Below, in pieces: positions 1 through 6,587 of a stretch of 9,465 nt of DNA; positions within the stretch are counted from its first letter, which is position 1, and every line of letters begins with the position of its first letter. The notes beneath the pieces were generated by a model that did not search any database, had not been told where the DNA came from, and saw only the letters and a program-made list of their open reading frames with translations. Origin of the DNA: Lysobacterales bacterium (GTDB taxonomy: Bacteria; Pseudomonadota; Gammaproteobacteria; Xanthomonadales; SZUA-36); NCBI GenBank assembly GCA_009692275.1, contig SHZL01000094.1:1-9465 (forward strand), given 5' to 3'. The position numbers and the translations under genes were made by a program.

Positions 1-149
1 AAGGCGTTGAGATGGTGATGCCGGGCGACAATGTGCAGATGCAGGTGACGTTGATTGCACCGATTGCTATGGAAGAAGGGTTGCGCTTTGCGATACGCGA
101 AGGCGGCCGCACGGTAGGTGCCGGTGTAGTAGCCAAGATCCACGAGTAA
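1..149 (+). CDS. tuf: Elongation factor Tu, C-terminal end (partial)
   Basis: This is the last 48 codons of EF-Tu, the GTPase that delivers aminoacyl-tRNA to the ribosomal A site; the 5' part lies outside the window. The first complete codon is at position 3 and the TAA stop is at 147-149. The translated tail matches the end of domain 3, including GVEMVMPGDN near the start, then LIAPIAMEEGLRFAIREGG and RTVGAGVVAK; it ends in IHE. The GTP-binding domain is not visible. It lies 52 bases upstream of rpsJ, so the str operon (normally rpsL-rpsG-fusA-tuf) runs directly into the S10 operon here. It could be either of two tuf copies if the genome has two; the junction with rpsJ suggests the copy next to fusA, but fusA is not in view. 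Confidence 0.97.
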   Translation, partial: GVEMVMPGDNVQMQVTLIAPIAMEEGLRFAIREGGRTVGAGVVAKIHE

Positions 150-154
150 TTACC

Positions 155-177
155 CGGTTGCGCCACACGCGCGGCCG
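155..177 (+). other. Stem-loop in the tuf-rpsJ gap
   Basis: CGGTTGCGC (155-163) can pair with GCGCGGCCG (169-177) around a CACAC loop, giving nine consecutive base pairs, two of them G-U. No run of T follows; the next bases are purine-rich and lead to the rpsJ start. It is therefore not a classical intrinsic terminator. It may be an RNA-processing site, a stability element or a weak attenuator between the str and S10 blocks. The pairing is seen in the sequence; the function is inferred. Confidence 0.45.
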
Positions 178-201
178 AAACAAGAGAAGCGAGCAGACGA
201 A

Positions 202-513
202 ATGGCAGAACAGAGAATCCGCATAAGGTTGAAGGCATTCGATCATCGACTGATTGATCGTTCTGCGGCAGAAATTGTGGAAACCGCAAAGCGCACAGGC
301 GCCCAGGTACTGGGCCCGATACCTCTGCCGACCAAGATTGAGCGGTGCACCATTCTGACCTCTCCGCATGTGAACAAAGATGCGCGCGACCAGTATGAAA
401 CCCGGACCCATAAACGATTGATGGATATTGTGGATCCAAATGACAAGACAGTAGACGCGCTGATGAAGTTGGATCTGGCTGCTGGCGTGGATGTACAGAT
501 CAAACTGTATTAA
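202..513 (+). CDS. rpsJ: 30S ribosomal protein S10 (NusE)
   Basis: S10 is a component of the 30S head; in E. coli it also acts as NusE, binding NusB and NusG in antitermination complexes. The product is 103 residues, the same as E. coli. Family hallmarks are RIRIRLKAFDHRLID near the N-terminus, VETAKRTGAQVLGPIPLPT (about 26-44), then SPHVNKDARDQYE and the C-terminal KTVDALMKLDLAAGVDVQIKLY stretch. The ATG start matches the family. The upstream Shine-Dalgarno is weak: only GAG at 191-193 is well spaced. This could mean partial reliance on translation coming from tuf. It is the first gene of the S10 block. An unusual Cys replaces the E. coli Phe in KIERCTIL. Confidence 0.99.
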   Translation: MAEQRIRIRLKAFDHRLIDRSAAEIVETAKRTGAQVLGPIPLPTKIERCTILTSPHVNKDARDQYETRTHKRLMDIVDPNDKTVDALMKLDLAAGVDVQIKLY

Positions 514-547
514 GCAATAACAGCATTAGTTGAACATAGGCAAAGCC

Positions 548-1189
548 ATGAAGATTGGATTGATAGGGCGAAAGAGAGGCATGACCAGGGTGTTCACCGA
601 GGAAGGTGACAGCATTCCTGTGACCGTCATTGAGGTCAGTCCGAACCGTGTGACCCAGGTGAAGAACCACGAAACCGATGGGTACCGTGCTGTTCAGGTC
701 ACCATGGGAACACGACGTGCAAACCTTGTTAACAAGCCCGAGGCAGGGCATTTCAACCGTGCCGGCGTCGCCGCTGGTGAAGGGTTATGGGAACTTCGCA
801 TCCCGGAAAGTGAAACTGCCGAAATTGGCTCCGACACTGAGTTTACGGTACAGATGTTTGAAGCAGGGCAAAAAGTAGATGTGACCGGGATCAGCAAAGG
901 TAAGGGTTTTGCTGGCACGATCAAACGGTACAACTTTGCCATGCAGGATGCGACCCACGGCAACTCAGTATCTCACCGTGCTCCGGGTTCAATTGGCCAG
1001 AACCAGACTCCAGGTCGAGTTGTGAAAGGTAAGAAAATGGCAGGCCACATGGGTGTTGAGCGTGTCACTGCCCAGAGCCTGGAAGTCGTGCGCGTCGACG
1101 TCAAGCGGAACCTCCTCTTAATCAAAGGTTCGGTGCCCGGGGCCGACGGTGGCCAAGTCACCGTGCGCCCGTCAGTAAAGGCACATTAA
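548..1189 (+). CDS. rplC: 50S ribosomal protein L3
   Basis: L3 is an early-assembly 50S protein that binds 23S rRNA near its 3' end; its long loop reaches close to the peptidyl-transferase centre. I chose ATG 548 (MKIGLIGRKRGMTRVFTEEG), giving 213 residues against 209 in E. coli. A non-ATG start at 530 would add six non-conserved residues, and the AGG at 538-540 sits seven bases before 548. The VDVTGISKGKGFAGT motif (about 110-124) and DATHGNS...GSIGQNQTPG loop are intact. Gln153 in GQNQTPG corresponds to E. coli Gln150, the residue methylated by PrmB. It follows rpsJ by 34 bases and precedes rplD by 10. Confidence 0.99.
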   Translation: MKIGLIGRKRGMTRVFTEEGDSIPVTVIEVSPNRVTQVKNHETDGYRAVQVTMGTRRANLVNKPEAGHFNRAGVAAGEGLWELRIPESETAEIGSDTEFTVQMFEAGQKVDVTGISKGKGFAGTIKRYNFAMQDATHGNSVSHRAPGSIGQNQTPGRVVKGKKMAGHMGVERVTAQSLEVVRVDVKRNLLLIKGSVPGADGGQVTVRPSVKAH

Positions 1190-1199
1190 GGAGATGACG

Positions 1200-1802
1200 A
1201 TGCAACTCGCAGTGGCCGGCGGAAAGAACATCAAGGTCTCGGAAGCTACATTTGGCCGTGATTTTTCGGAGGCCTTAGTGCACCAGGTGGTTACGGCTTA
1301 TCTTGCCGGAGCCCGTGCCGGCACCAAGGCACAGAAAACCCGCGCCGCCGTGTCAGGTGGCGGTAAGAAGCCATTCAAGCAGAAAGGCACTGGGCGCGCA
1401 CGTGCGGGTACTATCCGCAGCCCGATTTGGCGTGGCGGTGGTAAGACGTTTGCGGCAGTTCCGCGAGACCATTCGCAGAAAGTGAACCGTAAAATGTACC
1501 GCGGCGCTGTCCAGGCAATTTTGTCCGAGCTGGTCAGGCAGGATCGCCTGGTTATCGTTGAGTCGTTTGAACTTGCCCAACCAAAGACCAGTGAGCTGGT
1601 CGAGAAATTAGCAGGTCTTAATTTTACGGCTGGCCTGGTTATTTCTGATGAGATCGGTGACAACGTGTTCCTCGCATCACGCAATCTCCCTGACGTTTAC
1701 GTTATGGACGTTGCCGCCATGGACCCTGTCAGCCTGGTCGGCGCGGAGCGAGTAATCATGACCGTTGCGGCGGTTGAAAAGGTCCAGGAGTGGCTGGGAT
1801 GA
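1200..1802 (+). CDS. rplD: 50S ribosomal protein L4
   Basis: L4 binds 23S rRNA domain I, and its extended loop lines the nascent-peptide exit tunnel. In E. coli L4 also represses its own S10 operon through the rpsJ leader. Two in-frame ATGs lie at 1194 and 1200. AAGGAG at 1188-1193 touches the first but is six bases from the second, so 1200 is chosen; this gives 200 residues (E. coli 201). Conserved parts are TFGRDFSEALVHQVV (about 17-31), the tunnel loop GGGKKPFKQKGTGRARAG (about 53-70) and DHSQKVNRKMYRGA. Lys62 matches E. coli Lys63, a known erythromycin-resistance position, and is wild-type. The TGA stop overlaps the rplW ATG. Confidence 0.98.
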   Translation: MQLAVAGGKNIKVSEATFGRDFSEALVHQVVTAYLAGARAGTKAQKTRAAVSGGGKKPFKQKGTGRARAGTIRSPIWRGGGKTFAAVPRDHSQKVNRKMYRGAVQAILSELVRQDRLVIVESFELAQPKTSELVEKLAGLNFTAGLVISDEIGDNVFLASRNLPDVYVMDVAAMDPVSLVGAERVIMTVAAVEKVQEWLG

Positions 1803-2101
1803 ATAAGGATCGGCTGTATAAGGTATTGCTGACGCCGCGCGTGACTGAAAAGTCAACCCGCGTTGGCGAAACCGGCAATCAGTACGTTTTCCGCGTTGTA
1901 AAGGATGCCAACAAGGCTGAAGTCCGGGACGCCGTGGAAATGCTGTTTGAAGTCAGTGTGGAGTCTGTCCGCATTGTGAACGTAAAAGGAAAGACCAAAT
2001 CGTTCCGGATGCGCCCGGGAAAGCGCAGTGACTGGAAAAAGGCATATGTTCGCGTTCAGGAAGGTCAGGTTATCGATTTTCTGGGCGGAGAGTCAGCTTA
2101 A
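1799..2101 (+). CDS. rplW: 50S ribosomal protein L23
   Basis: L23 sits at the peptide exit of the 50S subunit and is the docking site for trigger factor and SRP. The protein is 100 residues, as in E. coli. It opens MNKDRLYKVLLTPRVTEKS and contains KDANKAEVRDAVEMLFEV (about 38-55) and GKRSDWKKAYVRV (about 74-86), both diagnostic. The start is the ATG of an ATGA overlap with the rplD stop, preceded by CAGGAG at 1785-1790 inside rplD with eight-base spacing. A GTG at 1790 would add three residues but has no support. The four-base overlap points to translational coupling with L4. Confidence 0.98.
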   Translation: MNKDRLYKVLLTPRVTEKSTRVGETGNQYVFRVVKDANKAEVRDAVEMLFEVSVESVRIVNVKGKTKSFRMRPGKRSDWKKAYVRVQEGQVIDFLGGESA

Positions 2102-2113
2102 GGACTAGTAGTC

Positions 2114-2941
2114 ATGGCAATTGTTAAGGCAAAACCCACATCGCCAGGCCGTCGCGGAGTCGTTCAGGTAAAGCATGATCACCTGCATGATGGAGCACCA
2201 TGGCCTGCGCTGGTAGAAAAGAAGTCAAAAACCGGTGGCCGTAATAACTACGGTCGCATCACCACTCGTCATATTGGCGGTGGGCATAAGCAACACTACC
2301 GTGTCATTGACTTCAAGCGCGACAAGGACGGGATCAAGGGCCAGGTCGAGCGAATTGAATATGACCCGAATCGCAGTGCTCACATTGCCCTCGTTTTATA
2401 TGGTGACGGGGAGCGGCGCTACATCATTGCCCCCAAAGGCATTCGTGCCGGGGACGAAGTTTTCAGTGGCCGCGACGCTGCAATCAAGCCAGGGAACAGC
2501 CTGCCATTGAGTAACATACCGGTCGGCTCAGTCGTGCATTGCGTCGAGCTTCTGCCAGGAAAAGGCGCACAGCTGGCACGCAGTGCCGGTGCAGCAGTGC
2601 AACTGGTTGCTCGTGAAGGTCAGCACGCTACTTTGCGCCTTCGTTCCGGCGAAATGCGCAAGGTTCACTCACGCTGCAAGGCAACCATCGGGGAAGTGTC
2701 CAATTCCGAGCACAACCTGGAGAAGCTAGGCAAAGCGGGTGCGAAACGATGGCGCGGAGTGCGGCCAACCGTGCGTGGTGTGGCCATGAACCCCGTTGAC
2801 CATCCGCATGGTGGTGGTGAAGGTCGTACTTCAGGTGGTCGTCACCCGGTATCTCCGTGGGGCGTTCCGACAAAGGGTTACAAGACTCGCAAGAACAAGC
2901 GTACGAGCAAGTTCATCGTGCGTAAGCGTTCCGGCAAATAA
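2114..2941 (+). CDS. rplB: 50S ribosomal protein L2
   Basis: L2 is a primary 23S rRNA-binding protein at the subunit interface. It is needed for 30S-50S association and lies close to the peptidyl-transferase centre. It has 275 residues (E. coli 273). The N-terminal RNA-binding part carries GGRNNYGRITTRHIGGGHKQHYR (about 41-63). The SH3-like core includes VHSRCKATIGEVSN, and the C-terminal signature is NPVDHPHGGGEGRTSGGRHP (about 226-245). His230 corresponds to E. coli His229, a residue implicated in peptidyl-transferase activity. AAGGA at 2100-2104 precedes the ATG by nine bases. The stop TAA is followed at once by an in-frame TAG. The basic tail ends RKRSGK. Confidence 0.99.
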   Translation: MAIVKAKPTSPGRRGVVQVKHDHLHDGAPWPALVEKKSKTGGRNNYGRITTRHIGGGHKQHYRVIDFKRDKDGIKGQVERIEYDPNRSAHIALVLYGDGERRYIIAPKGIRAGDEVFSGRDAAIKPGNSLPLSNIPVGSVVHCVELLPGKGAQLARSAGAAVQLVAREGQHATLRLRSGEMRKVHSRCKATIGEVSNSEHNLEKLGKAGAKRWRGVRPTVRGVAMNPVDHPHGGGEGRTSGGRHPVSPWGVPTKGYKTRKNKRTSKFIVRKRSGK

Positions 2942-2952
2942 TAGGTAAAGCT

Positions 2953-3228
2953 ATGCCACGTTCGATTAAAAAAGGACCGTTCGTTGACCATCACCTGATG
3001 AAAAAGGTGACCGAGTCGGTAGCCACTAACAATAAGCGGCCAATCAAGACCTGGTCGCGACGTTCCATGATCCTGCCGGACATGGTTGGCCTGACGATAG
3101 CCGTTCATAACGGACGACAGCATGTGCCCATTCTGGTGAATGACCAGATGATAGGTCACAAGCTCGGTGAATTCGCAGCTACCCGGACCTTCAGAGGTCA
3201 TTCGGGTGACCGCAAGACCAAGGTGTAA
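2953..3228 (+). CDS. rpsS: 30S ribosomal protein S19
   Basis: S19 is a 30S-head protein that pairs with S13 and contributes to the bridge to 50S near the A-site tRNA. It has 91 residues (E. coli 92). It begins MPRSIKKGPFVDHHL and carries the family signature in the C-terminal half, DMVGLTIAVHNGRQHVPI (about 43-60) followed by GHKLGEFAATRTFRGH. AGGT at 2943-2946 sits six bases before the ATG. It lies 11 bases after rplB and seven before rplV, the standard S10-operon position. Confidence 0.99.
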   Translation: MPRSIKKGPFVDHHLMKKVTESVATNNKRPIKTWSRRSMILPDMVGLTIAVHNGRQHVPILVNDQMIGHKLGEFAATRTFRGHSGDRKTKV

Positions 3229-3235
3229 TGCAACC

Positions 3236-3586
3236 ATGCAAGCAACAGCAATATTACGGAACGCGCGAATTTCACCTCAAAAGGTTCGCCTTGTGGCGGA
3301 TCAGGTTAGAGGTATGGCAGTGGAAAAGGCAGAGCAATTACTGGCCTTTAGCCCCAAGAAAGCCGCTCACATTGTGAAGAAAGTGCTTCTTTCTGCCGTT
3401 GCAAATGCGGAACACAACGACGGCGCGGACATTGACGAACTTAAGGTGGCAGTGATCATGATAGACGAGGGCCCCACGCTGAAGCGCGGGCGCGCTCGTG
3501 CCAAGGGACGTGGAACGCGGATTCTCAAGCGCTGCAGCCACATTACGGTGACTGTTGCCGATAGCACAAAGACGGGACAAGCATAA
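3236..3586 (+). CDS. rplV: 50S ribosomal protein L22
   Basis: L22 contacts all six 23S rRNA domains, and its beta-hairpin lines the exit tunnel at the macrolide constriction. ATG 3236 (MQATAILRNARISPQKVR) gives 116 residues. An upstream in-frame start at 3167, inside rpsS, is rejected because its extension is S19 sequence read in another frame. Hallmarks are KVRLVADQVRG, ANAEHNDGADIDELKV (about 56-71) and the tunnel hairpin around residues 82-95. The C-terminus runs about six residues (STKTGQA) beyond the E. coli protein. AAGGTG at 3220-3225 is the likely ribosome-binding site, partly inside rpsS. Its TAA shares one base with the rpsC ATG. Confidence 0.98.
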   Translation: MQATAILRNARISPQKVRLVADQVRGMAVEKAEQLLAFSPKKAAHIVKKVLLSAVANAEHNDGADIDELKVAVIMIDEGPTLKRGRARAKGRGTRILKRCSHITVTVADSTKTGQA

Positions 3587-4263
3587 TGGGCCATAAGGTA
3601 AATCCAATCGGAATCCGGCTGGGAATTTCTAAAGACTGGAATTCAACCTGGTATGCCGAAAAGCGCGATTACGCTGAGCAGCTACTATCCGATCTTGAAG
3701 TTCGGAAGTTCTTGCGTAAGAGGTTGGCACACGCGGCTATCAGCAGGATCCAGATTGAGAGACCAGCCAAGTCCGCGCGTATCACCATACACACGGCACG
3801 GCCTGGCATCGTAATTGGCAAGAAGGGCGAGGACATAGAAACCTTACGTCGGGAAGTTACGCAGTTGATGAAGGTTCCTACTCACCTGACCGTGGCTGAG
3901 ATTCGCAAACCGGAGCTTGATGCTCACTTGGTTGCTGAAGGGATTGCACAGCAATTGGAACGCAGAATCATGTTCCGACGTGCCATGAAGCGCGCTGTTG
4001 GAAACACCATGAGGCTCGGCGCCCTGGGTATCAAGGTCATGGTTGCCGGCCGCTTGAATGGGGCGGATATCGCCCGCAGCGAGTGGTACCGGGAAGGACG
4101 GGTACCTCTGCACACATTCCGGGCGGATGTGGATTATGGCTTTGTCGAGGCCCAGACAACTTACGGCGTATTGGGCGTGAAAGTTTGGATTTACAAAGGC
4201 GAAGTGTTCGACCTTTTTGCACTGCACGATGAGAACAAGCGCAACCAGGCGGTTGCGGGCTAG
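3586..4263 (+). CDS. rpsC: 30S ribosomal protein S3
   Basis: S3 forms part of the mRNA entry pore on the 30S head and contributes to its mRNA helicase activity. It has 225 residues, a little shorter at the C-terminus than the 233 of E. coli. It begins MGHKVNPIGIRLGI. The KH domain carries GIVIGKKGEDIETLR (about 74-88) with the GKKG loop. Arg131, Arg132 and Lys135, the helicase residues described in E. coli, fall at the same numbers in FRRAMKRAV. The C-terminal domain includes ARSEWYREGRVPLHTFRADVDYG. The ATG overlaps the rplV stop by one base, and GGGA at 3574-3577 gives an eight-base Shine-Dalgarno spacing. Confidence 0.99.
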   Translation: MGHKVNPIGIRLGISKDWNSTWYAEKRDYAEQLLSDLEVRKFLRKRLAHAAISRIQIERPAKSARITIHTARPGIVIGKKGEDIETLRREVTQLMKVPTHLTVAEIRKPELDAHLVAEGIAQQLERRIMFRRAMKRAVGNTMRLGALGIKVMVAGRLNGADIARSEWYREGRVPLHTFRADVDYGFVEAQTTYGVLGVKVWIYKGEVFDLFALHDENKRNQAVAG

Positions 4264-4274
4264 GAGATTGAGTA

Positions 4275-4688
4275 ATGCTGCAACCAAAGCGCACAAAATT
4301 CAGAAAGCAGCAAAAGGGTCGTAATCACGGTCTTGCCCAGGTCGGAAATCGGGTTAGCTTCGGTGAATTTGGCCTGAAGGCGGTAACGCGCGGTTTCGTA
4401 ACTGCGCGACAGATCGAAGCTGCCCGGCGTGCTATTACCCGTCACGTGAAGCGGGGCGGCAAGCTTTGGATCCGGGTATTCCCTGACAAGCCGATAACCA
4501 AGAAGCCTGTTGAAGTTCGTATGGGTAAGGGAAAAGGTAACGTTGAATACTGGGTAGCACCAATTCAGCCAGGGCGAGTGATGTATGAGATCCAGGGTGT
4601 GACAGAGATTGTAGCCCGTGAGGCCTTTCGTCTCGCGGCAGCAAAACTCGCAGTCAAGACCACCTTTATCAAGAGGTCCGTGCTGTGA
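4275..4688 (+). CDS. rplP: 50S ribosomal protein L16
   Basis: L16 is a late-assembling 50S protein that helps position the A-site and P-site tRNA acceptor arms. It has 137 residues (E. coli 136). It starts MLQPKRTKFRKQQKGRNHG and contains VSFGEFGLKAV, TARQIEAARRAITRHVKR (about 43-60) and the signature IRVFPDKPITKKPVEVRMGKGKG. Arg82 in VRMGKG corresponds to E. coli Arg81, hydroxylated by YcfD/RoxA. The spacing from GGAG (4263-4266, overlapping the rpsC stop) to the ATG is eight bases. Its TGA shares one base with the rpmC ATG. Confidence 0.99.
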   Translation: MLQPKRTKFRKQQKGRNHGLAQVGNRVSFGEFGLKAVTRGFVTARQIEAARRAITRHVKRGGKLWIRVFPDKPITKKPVEVRMGKGKGNVEYWVAPIQPGRVMYEIQGVTEIVAREAFRLAAAKLAVKTTFIKRSVL

Positions 4689-4891
4689 TGAATGCACAAG
4701 ATATGAGAGTCAAGAGTGAAGCCGAACTCCGCCAGCAGTTGACAGGGCTGTTGCACGAGCAGTTCAACATGAGAATGCAGAAAGGTAGTGGCCAGATGGT
4801 TACACCACATGATTTGCGTCGGGTGCGCCGGGATATCGCACGAGTGCGAACTGTCCTGAATGAGAAATCAAGAGAAGGTAAAGCAGCATGA
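4688..4891 (+). CDS. rpmC: 50S ribosomal protein L29
   Basis: L29 is a small two-helix protein beside L23 at the exit tunnel. Its 67 residues (E. coli 63) carry LHEQFNMRMQKGSGQ (about 22-36) and the second helix RRVRRDIARVRTVLNEK. GTG 4685 and ATG 4688 are adjacent in-frame starts. The ATG is preferred because MNAQDMRVKS aligns with E. coli MKAKELREKS from residue 1, and it gives a TGATG junction with rplP. However, AAGAGG at 4671-4676 is better spaced for the GTG (8 bases against 11). The end overlaps rpsQ by ATGA, suggesting coupling on both sides. Confidence 0.95.
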   Translation: MNAQDMRVKSEAELRQQLTGLLHEQFNMRMQKGSGQMVTPHDLRRVRRDIARVRTVLNEKSREGKAA

Positions 4892-5148
4892 GCACGACCG
4901 AGTCAGTCAAGAGCACCAGGGTGGGGCAGGTTATCAGCAATAAGGCCGATAAGACTGTCACGGTTAAGCTGGAACGTCAGATCAAGCATGAGGTGTATGG
5001 CAAATACATCAAGCGCTCGTCCAAAGTTCATGCTCATGACGAAGAGAACAGCTGTTCGGAAGGCGACCTGGTAAGAATTGAGCAATGCAGGCCAATGTCT
5101 AAAACCAAAGCCTGGCGTGTAGTGGAAATTGTGAAGCGGGCTCAGTAG
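4888..5148 (+). CDS. rpsQ: 30S ribosomal protein S17
   Basis: S17 is a primary 16S rRNA binder of OB-fold type, needed early in 30S assembly. It has 86 residues (E. coli 84). Visible family features are VGQVISNKADKTVTVKLER (about 12-30), KHEVYGKYIKRSSKVHAHDE and the signature GDLVRIEQCRPMSKTKAW (about 59-76). Its ATG forms an ATGA overlap with the rpmC stop, with AGAAGG at 4873-4878 nine bases upstream. It is the last gene of the classical S10 operon; a 47-base gap follows before rplN. Confidence 0.98.
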   Translation: MSTTESVKSTRVGQVISNKADKTVTVKLERQIKHEVYGKYIKRSSKVHAHDEENSCSEGDLVRIEQCRPMSKTKAWRVVEIVKRAQ

Positions 5149-5195
5149 TGACTTGGTATTTGATTGAACTCAAGGTATAGGCGAGGACAAAGAAA

Positions 5196-5564
5196 ATGAT
5201 TCAAATGCAGAGCATGCTGGCAGCCGCAGATAACAGTGGTGCACGTCAGGTTATGTGTATCAAGGTCCTGGGAGGATCCAAGCGTCGTTACGCGAGAATC
5301 GGGGATTTGATCAAAGTCACGGTCAAAGACGCCATACCGCGGGGCAAAGTGAAAAAGGGTGAAGTGTATAACGCTGTCGTCGTGCGCACGCGCTCGGGTG
5401 TGCGGCGTGGGGATGGTTCCCTCATTCGTTTTGATGGTAATGCTGCCGTGCTGCTGGACAACAAGCACGAACCCATTGGAACACGAATTTTCGGGCCCGT
5501 TACACGTGAGTTGCGGTCTGAGAAGTTTATGAAGATTGTCTCACTGGCACCCGAAGTGCTCTGA
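5196..5564 (+). CDS. rplN: 50S ribosomal protein L14
   Basis: L14 lies at the 50S interface, contacts 16S helix 14 and is the binding site of the silencing factor RsfS. It has 122 residues (E. coli 123). It opens MIQMQSMLAAADNSGARQVMCIKVLGG. It also shows KDAIPRGKVKKGEV, RFDGNAAVLLDN and the nearly invariant tail GTRIFGPVTRELRSEKFMKIVSLAPEVL. GAGGA at 5183-5187 precedes the ATG by eight bases. It is the first gene of the spc block. In E. coli a promoter (Pspc) precedes it; no convincing equivalent is visible here, so read-through from the S10 block is likely. Confidence 0.99.
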   Translation: MIQMQSMLAAADNSGARQVMCIKVLGGSKRRYARIGDLIKVTVKDAIPRGKVKKGEVYNAVVVRTRSGVRRGDGSLIRFDGNAAVLLDNKHEPIGTRIFGPVTRELRSEKFMKIVSLAPEVL

Positions 5565-5595
5565 ACTGCGGGATAGTGGTGAAAGGAACTCAAGT

Positions 5596-5913
5596 ATGAA
5601 ACGTATACATAAAGGTGATGAAGTAATCGTGACGACAGGCCGCAGCAAGAGTCAGCGCGGCCACGTATTGCGCGTGTTGGAGTATGACCGCGTCCTGGTG
5701 GAAAACGTCAACATGGTGAAAAAGCACCAGAAGCCAAACCCTGCCAATAATAAGCCAGGGGGGATCGTTGAGAAGGAGTCACCGATTCATGTTTCCAATG
5801 TGCAGGTGTACAACGCGGGAACTGGCAAGGCCGACAGGGTGGGATTCAAAACCCTGGATGACGGACGCAAAGTAAGGGTATTTAAGTCCACCGGCGAGGC
5901 GATTGATATTTAA
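5596..5913 (+). CDS. rplX: 50S ribosomal protein L24
   Basis: L24 is an assembly-initiating protein that binds the 5' region of 23S rRNA and sits by the exit tunnel. ATG 5596 (MKRIHKGDEVIVTTGRSKSQRG) gives 105 residues (E. coli 104). AAAGGA at 5582-5587 is eight bases upstream. In-frame starts further upstream, inside rplN, would add unrelated residues and are rejected. A KOW-type segment spans about residues 4-35. It is followed by NMVKKHQKPNPANNKPGGIVEKE (about 38-60) and a C-terminal TGKADRVGFK stretch. An unusually long gap of 117 bases separates it from rplE. Confidence 0.98.
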   Translation: MKRIHKGDEVIVTTGRSKSQRGHVLRVLEYDRVLVENVNMVKKHQKPNPANNKPGGIVEKESPIHVSNVQVYNAGTGKADRVGFKTLDDGRKVRVFKSTGEAIDI

Positions 5914-5921
5914 AGATCTTG

Positions 5922-5964
5922 GCGGGAACTCCGGTTATCGGGCAGCACCAGGACCGGTCCCCGC
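5922..5964 (+). other. Imperfect stem in the rplX-rplE gap (upstream)
   Basis: GCGGG (5922-5926) can pair with CCCGC (5960-5964). The helix continues past an A-C mismatch through A5928-T5958, C5929-G5957 and a T-G wobble. The enclosed loop is long and contains the self-complementary GGACCGGTCC (5951-5960), which could compete with this helix. No T run follows, so it is not an intrinsic terminator. It may be part of a larger regulatory RNA fold with the hairpin at 5982-6014, but this is uncertain. Confidence 0.25.
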
Positions 5965-5981
5965 AAAGTTTACAAGTTGGA

Positions 5982-6014
5982 GCTTTCCCGGGCGCTGAAG
6001 CGCTGGACGAAAGC
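5982..6014 (+). promoter_or_regulatory. Hairpin before rplE, candidate S8 translational operator
   Basis: GCTTTC (5982-5987) pairs perfectly with GAAAGC (6009-6014). Inside, CC (5988-5989) pairs with GG (6005-6006). GGCGC (5991-5995) then pairs with GCGCT (6000-6004) around a TGAA loop, leaving G5990 and A6007-C6008 as small bulges. The hairpin ends three bases before TAGGG (6018-6022), the rplE ribosome-binding site. In E. coli, S8 represses the spc operon by binding mRNA at this rplX-rplE boundary. A bulged helix in the same place is a reasonable candidate, though I could not match its core to the S8 site of 16S rRNA by eye. Confidence 0.4.
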
Positions 6015-6030
6015 ATATAGGGTAAAGAAA

Positions 6031-6573
6031 ATGGCAAGACTTCAGACATATTACAAAGAGACAGTGGTGCCAAAGTTGATGGAGCAGTTGGGCTTCAAAA
6101 ACGTGATGCAGGTGCCAAGAATTACCAAGATCACGCTGAACATGGGCGTAGGGGAAGCTGTTGCTGACAAGAAAGTCATGGATCGTGCCACTGCAGATCT
6201 TGCGCTGATTTCAGGTCAGAAGCCCATTGTGAAACTGGCCAGGAAATCGGTTGCCAGCTTCAAGATTCGTGATGGTTGGCCGGTGGGCTGCAAAGTTACG
6301 TTGCGCAGGCAGCAAATGTATGAATTTCTTGATCGACTGGTGAATATTGCCATTCCCCGAATTCGCGACTTTCGCGGCTTGAACTACAAGTCATTCGATG
6401 GCAGAGGCAATTACAGCATGGGTGTGAAGGAACAGATCATGTTTCCCGAAATCGACTACGACAAGATCGATGCTATTCGGGGCATGGACATAACAATTAC
6501 TACGAATGCCAGGAACGATGAGGAAGCAATGGCGCTGTTGCAGGCTTTCAACTTCCCGTTCAGGACGAAGTAG
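6031..6573 (+). CDS. rplE: 50S ribosomal protein L5
   Basis: L5 binds 5S rRNA with L18 and L25 and forms part of the central protuberance, touching P-site tRNA. The ATG at 6031 (MARLQTYYKETVVPKLMEQLGF) gives 180 residues (E. coli 179). TAGGG at 6018-6022 is about eight bases away. The frame stays open upstream to a TTG at 5977, but the 18 extra residues are not family sequence. Motifs include VPRITKITLNMGVGEA (about 28-43), GQKPIVKLARKSVASFKIRDGWPVGCKVTLR and DFRGLNYKSFDGRGNYSMGVKEQ. In E. coli this is where S8 feedback repression of the spc operon acts. Confidence 0.99.
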   Translation: MARLQTYYKETVVPKLMEQLGFKNVMQVPRITKITLNMGVGEAVADKKVMDRATADLALISGQKPIVKLARKSVASFKIRDGWPVGCKVTLRRQQMYEFLDRLVNIAIPRIRDFRGLNYKSFDGRGNYSMGVKEQIMFPEIDYDKIDAIRGMDITITTNARNDEEAMALLQAFNFPFRTK

Positions 6574-6587
6574 TTCAAGGATTCATC

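Noticed and set aside
155..177. Intrinsic terminator after tuf
   Set aside because: The stem is present, but A-rich and purine-rich sequence follows it instead of a T run.
3844..4296. 150-codon open frame on the minus strand opposite rpsC
   Set aside because: It lies antisense to a fully conserved S3 gene and has no recognisable family sequence; other minus-strand frames across the window (for example 5142-5468 and 8593-9078) are the same kind of shadow.
5153..5181. Promoter-like TTGGTA, 17-base spacer, TATAGG in the rpsQ-rplN gap, where E. coli has Pspc
   Set aside because: Each box matches only four of six consensus bases. A start about seven bases downstream (near 5188) would leave out the GAGGA ribosome-binding site (5183-5187) of rplN.
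5977..6030. In-frame TTG start giving L5 an 18-residue N-terminal extension
   Set aside because: The extra residues are not L5 family sequence, they overlap the strong hairpin, and ATG 6031 has a proper ribosome-binding site and the family start MAxLQ-YYKE.
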